DNA of 64,000 nt, from positions 1 through 64,000 of the forward strand of contig PS015062.1 of NCBI GenBank assembly GCA_048213135.1, written 5' to 3'. The position numbers and the translations under genes are program-made. The stretch comes from Reclinomonas americana ATCC 50394 (taxonomy: Eukaryota > Jakobida > Jakobea > Jakobida). Position 1 is the stretch's first letter; each line of letters begins with the position of its first letter. The notes beneath the pieces are model-generated. The model had not been told where the DNA came from. It was given only the letters and a program-made list of their open reading frames with translations, and made no database searches. This document shows, piece after piece, positions 58,866 to 64,000 of the stretch.

Positions 58866-59523
58866 GGCGGGCAGATGAAAGTTAAGCAAGGGGAAGTCGG
58901 TCGACTATCGATCCGATCACGATGCTTCAAGTGCGCCGGTTTGTTCGATCGTGGCTTCGATCACTTTGTCGCGTATCGTCGATGTCTGTGCTCGAGGAGG
59001 AGATCTCCTCGTCGCGGTGCATGCGACTTGGTGTGTTGGCTTTCCAGTTTTTGTCATTGTGTTCGAGTTTGCAGCAATGATTCGGTCATAACAACAGCAG
59101 CTTCGTATGTTGGTGACTGAGTTCATTCGTGCTCAATATCAACACAATCGCCACTCCTGACGACAGCAGCAGCATGTTTTCCTGGTGTTCGCACTTGGAG
59201 CACGAGGTGCGGACAAGTCGATCTGCATCGCATACGCATGCGACAGCGACTGTTCCCTACGTGCTATGACCCCGACATACACATACTGCATCGCAGAGGC
59301 GATGTGCACCATGCCAGCAAAGTGCTTCATCGCGATCGGACGAGCTTCAAGTCGGTTTTTCCGACGTCGACCCGAGATCGGCGCGAGTTGTTTATCGATA
59401 GATTCCCTCCGGGTCGTCACGCGGAGGAGCGAGAGTAAGAGAGGGAGAGAGGCAGTAGCACCTCTTCTTCGCGTGCGTGAGCGACTTCCGATCGTGATCG
59501 TCCCACACACACTTTCGATATCG
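58866..59523. promoter_or_regulatory. Divergent intergenic region before thioredoxin reductase
   Basis: 658 bases, the largest gap apart from 1630-2296. The frame of the TrxR start is open upstream for over 100 codons, but its translation has no family match and lacks a plausible start, so it is treated as 5' UTR/promoter. Nothing else recognised. Confidence 0.45.
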
Positions 59524-61929
<2,406 letters not shown>

Positions 61930-62153
61930 ATAGATGCCGTAGTGAAAACACGCACCACGAGATCGCACACGGGTTAACCAATGATACGAAATCGTGTTTC
62001 ACTCTATGCGAGCACAAGAAAGACACACACACCTAACCCACACACAACACACACACACACACACACGTAAATGCACAACACACACAGATGTATTCGTCGA
62101 CATGCAAGCCGCGTTTTGATTCTCGCCGTTACCAGCAGGTGCCTAGGAGCAAA
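61930..62153. other. Convergent 3' spacer with (CA)n
   Basis: 224 bases between the TrxR stop and the stop of the ADF-H gene. (CA)n tracts lie at 62020-62066. No gene seen. Confidence 0.6.
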
Positions 62154-63904
62154 TTACCACTCCTCCTCACTGTCAGAGTCGCTGCGAGCACGCGCCTGCG
62201 TTGGCGGCGGCGGCGGCAACAGGGGCTGAGCGGGCGCAGCGACCGGCTCTGCCGCGGGCTCGGCGTGCGCAGCTGGTGCGGGCTCCGGCTCGGCGTGGTG
62301 CACCACAGGCTCCGGCTCGGCGTGGACTGGCTCTGGCTCCGCATGCACTGGCTCTGGCTCGGCGTGGACTGGCTCTGGCTCAGCATGCACTGGCTCTGGC
62401 TCCACGTGCACTGGGGCTGGCGGTGGCGGGGCAACGACTGGGGCTGGGGCTGGGGCTGGGGCCGGTGCAGGCGCTGGAGCTGGGGCTGGGGCGGGAGCAG
62501 GTGCTGGGGCCGGAGCAGCGAGCGGCTTGGGGGCCGGCTGTGTGAGCTGCATGAGTGACAACAAGCGAGCCACAGCCACCACCACCACCAACAACAACAG
62601 TACGACAGACGCAACAGCAGCAGCAGGCGGAGCCGCGGCGGCAGCCGACGCGCTTGGGCCAGCGCGCGAGCCCGACGCACCAGAACCCGGAGTGATGTAG
62701 CTCACGTTGCCGTAGTTGGCACCCATCGACTTGACCACCTTGTCCATGATGGCAGCCTCGTCAAAGTCGCCCGGCTCAGCAGCCTGCCACTCGACATTGA
62801 TGCCCTGTGCACATACACATACCATGAGACCCCGACATGGAATACCGACAACCAGCATGTATGCATGCAATCACCTGGAACAGGTTGGGCAAGTCGTTGT
62901 TGTAGCCCATGGCCGCACCACGCTTGAGCGGAGACACGCGCTCGCCCACCCACTTGACCAGCACAAACTTGGCGCGCTTCGACAGCTCATCGCCCGTCGC
63001 AATGCGAATCGTCGCAAATTGCACCTGCGCAATGCACAAATATGGTAAAAATGTCGGGAATTCACCAACCAAGAGAGATTGCGGCAAAAGGCGTACCTTG
63101 GTCACATCCATCTTGGCCTTCACGTGCGACAGCACAGCGTCGGCGCCGACAGCGCCCTTGTCTTGCACAATGAGGCGCTCCTTGTCAGCGGGAGAGATCT
63201 GCCATGCACACACACACACGCGCACACACGTTTAGCATGAGCGTGCGCGCATGGAGCACAAGAGACACAGAGACGCAGAGAGAGAAGAGAGAGCGTGCGC
63301 GCGTCAGTTGGTCTGAACTGCACGACGGAACATTTCACAACCCACACACTAACTCTTACACGCACACACACGCGCGCACAGAGCACACACACACATGCAA
63401 GAGTCACAGCGCATGCACACACACAAAGGGCAAGCAAGTCGGGTGCGGGGGGAGGGAAGAGGAGGAAGAAGGGTGAAGTTTCATGGTGCCATGACCACAC
63501 AAACCTCGTACAACACATCTGCGCCGCGCGAGGAGACGTGAGTGTATGAGAAAAGAGCGCGCACACACAGAGAGAGGGAAAAACGCAACAGTTGAGCGTG
63601 CCCTCGCGCAGCTGCTCGTACGCAGACGACTCGTTGCCAGACAAGAACTGAAGCGGCATGTTTGCTGTTGTGTGTGTGCGTGTGCGGTGATCTGCATGCA
63701 CGTAAGCACACAAGCAGAGAGAGAACACAGTGTGAGCGCTGTGCTCACCCGAAGCGGTGCCGTATAGTGAGAGAGTGGATTTTGGACGTTCATCGAGTCA
63801 ATCAACGTCGGAAGAAGCCTCTTATTAATGGCCGCGCCGCGCAAGACGTTCTCATACGCAGCAGCAGCTGCCAGTGCGCCTGCTCCTGTTGCTGTTGTCG
63901 ACAT
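62154..63904 (-). CDS. Coactosin-like ADF-H domain protein with repeat tail
   Basis: Actin-binding ADF-homology protein. The start ATG at 63904 (MSTTATGAGALAAAAAYE) is provisional: an acceptor-like site just upstream leaves open a further 5' exon outside the window. Exons join as TAPLR + FLSGNESSAYEQLREGTLN, then, across a GTTGCG intron (63519-63589), YVLYE, ISPADKERLIVQDKGAVGAD, VQFATIRIATGDELSKRAKF, VLVKWVGERVSPLKRG, NVEWQAAEPGDFDEAAIM, KSMGANYGNVSY. The TGDExSKRAKF..W(V/I)GExVS core is that of coactosin. Another GTTGCG intron (62547-62615) precedes a tail of Pro-Ala repeats, EPVHAEP repeats and the acidic end SDSDSEEEW. The extra tail is absent from animal coactosins. Confidence 0.85.
62283..62415 (-). 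repeat. Tandem EPVHAEP-coding repeats
   Basis: On the minus strand about five copies of a roughly 24-nt unit encode EPVHAEP. Neighbouring DNA (62440-62515) holds a second tandem tract encoding alternating Pro-Ala. Both lie in the last exon of the ADF-H gene. Confidence 0.85.
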
Positions 63905-64000
63905 TCCCGCTGTTCCTGCGCATGAGGAGCATACAGTCACGACAACAACGACAACAACAGCTGCTGCTGCTGTCGTGCCTGACAGTGCATCCTCCGCTGC

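Noticed and set aside
59185-59523. N-terminal extension of thioredoxin reductase
   Set aside because: The frame is open upstream but has no convincing start and no resemblance to TrxR; MLARVARQMSTA is the better start.
62547-62615. Apparent transmembrane helix (VVLLLLVVVVAVARLL) in the coactosin-like protein
   Set aside because: It is the in-frame translation of an intron with a GTTGCG donor and tcatgcag acceptor; removing it keeps frame and the rest of the protein is cytosolic actin-binding.

Overview
This window is nuclear DNA of a flagellated, unicellular eukaryote. Genes are split by many short introns (mostly about 40-110 nt), intergenic gaps are tiny, and coding sequence is GC-rich while introns carry (CA)n/(GT)n and CT-rich runs. 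A conserved axonemal gene (DRC1) and a possible TALPID3-like basal-body gene imply a motile cilium. Secretory (ALG3, SEC31), endosomal (VPS9 protein), actin (costars, coactosin-like), mitochondrial (HIBADH, bS21m), mismatch-repair (MSH3) and RNA-decay (DIS3) genes are standard eukaryotic genes. The species cannot be named from the sequence alone. Gene models below were assembled by joining exons by eye, guided by reading frame, splice sites and remembered family patterns; exon edges without family support are less certain.

Layout. 1-1629 (+): 3' end of a GH3 glycoside hydrolase. 2297-4113 (+): ALG3. 4271-7788 (-): coiled-coil protein. 8216-8898 (-): ribosomal protein eS24. 9190-13130 (+): DIS3/RRP44, followed after 50 nt by MSH3 (13181-18187, +). 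18211-19812 (-): acidic/proline-rich protein. 19991-28745 (+): very large proline-rich protein, possibly TALPID3-like. 28870-30201 (-): 3-hydroxyisobutyrate dehydrogenase, head-to-head (67 nt) with an MFS transporter (30269-33780, +). 33875-35109 (-): membrane protein. 35236-40024 (+): low-complexity/coiled-coil protein. 40112-42216 (+): WDR37. 42481-43660 (-): protein with repeated NPI/NPV motifs. 43796-44162 (+): mitochondrial bS21m. 44326-49253 (-): SEC31. 49538-52666 (+): VPS9-domain Rab GEF. 52877-53256 (-): costars/ABRACL. 53448-54466 (+): NADH-cytochrome b5 reductase. 54878-57697 (+): DRC1. 57780-58865 (-): coiled-coil protein. 59524-61929 (+): thioredoxin reductase. 62154-63904 (-): coactosin-like ADF-H protein with a repeat tail.

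The most striking signal is at the RNA level: about twenty introns in unrelated genes begin with GTTGCG, usually GTTGCGT or GTTGCGC. That hexamer pairs badly with U1 snRNA in the normal register but would match the other common donor here, GTGCGT, if one U were bulged. Homologue-guided joins in costars, MSH3, DIS3, ADF-H and CYB5R support these sites. Other leads are a thioredoxin reductase ending in Cys-Pro-Ser-Cys-Ala, a cluster of LC8-like QT motifs in the TALPID3-like candidate, and several very compact gene pairs. No tRNA, rRNA, CRISPR array, transposon or viral element was recognised.
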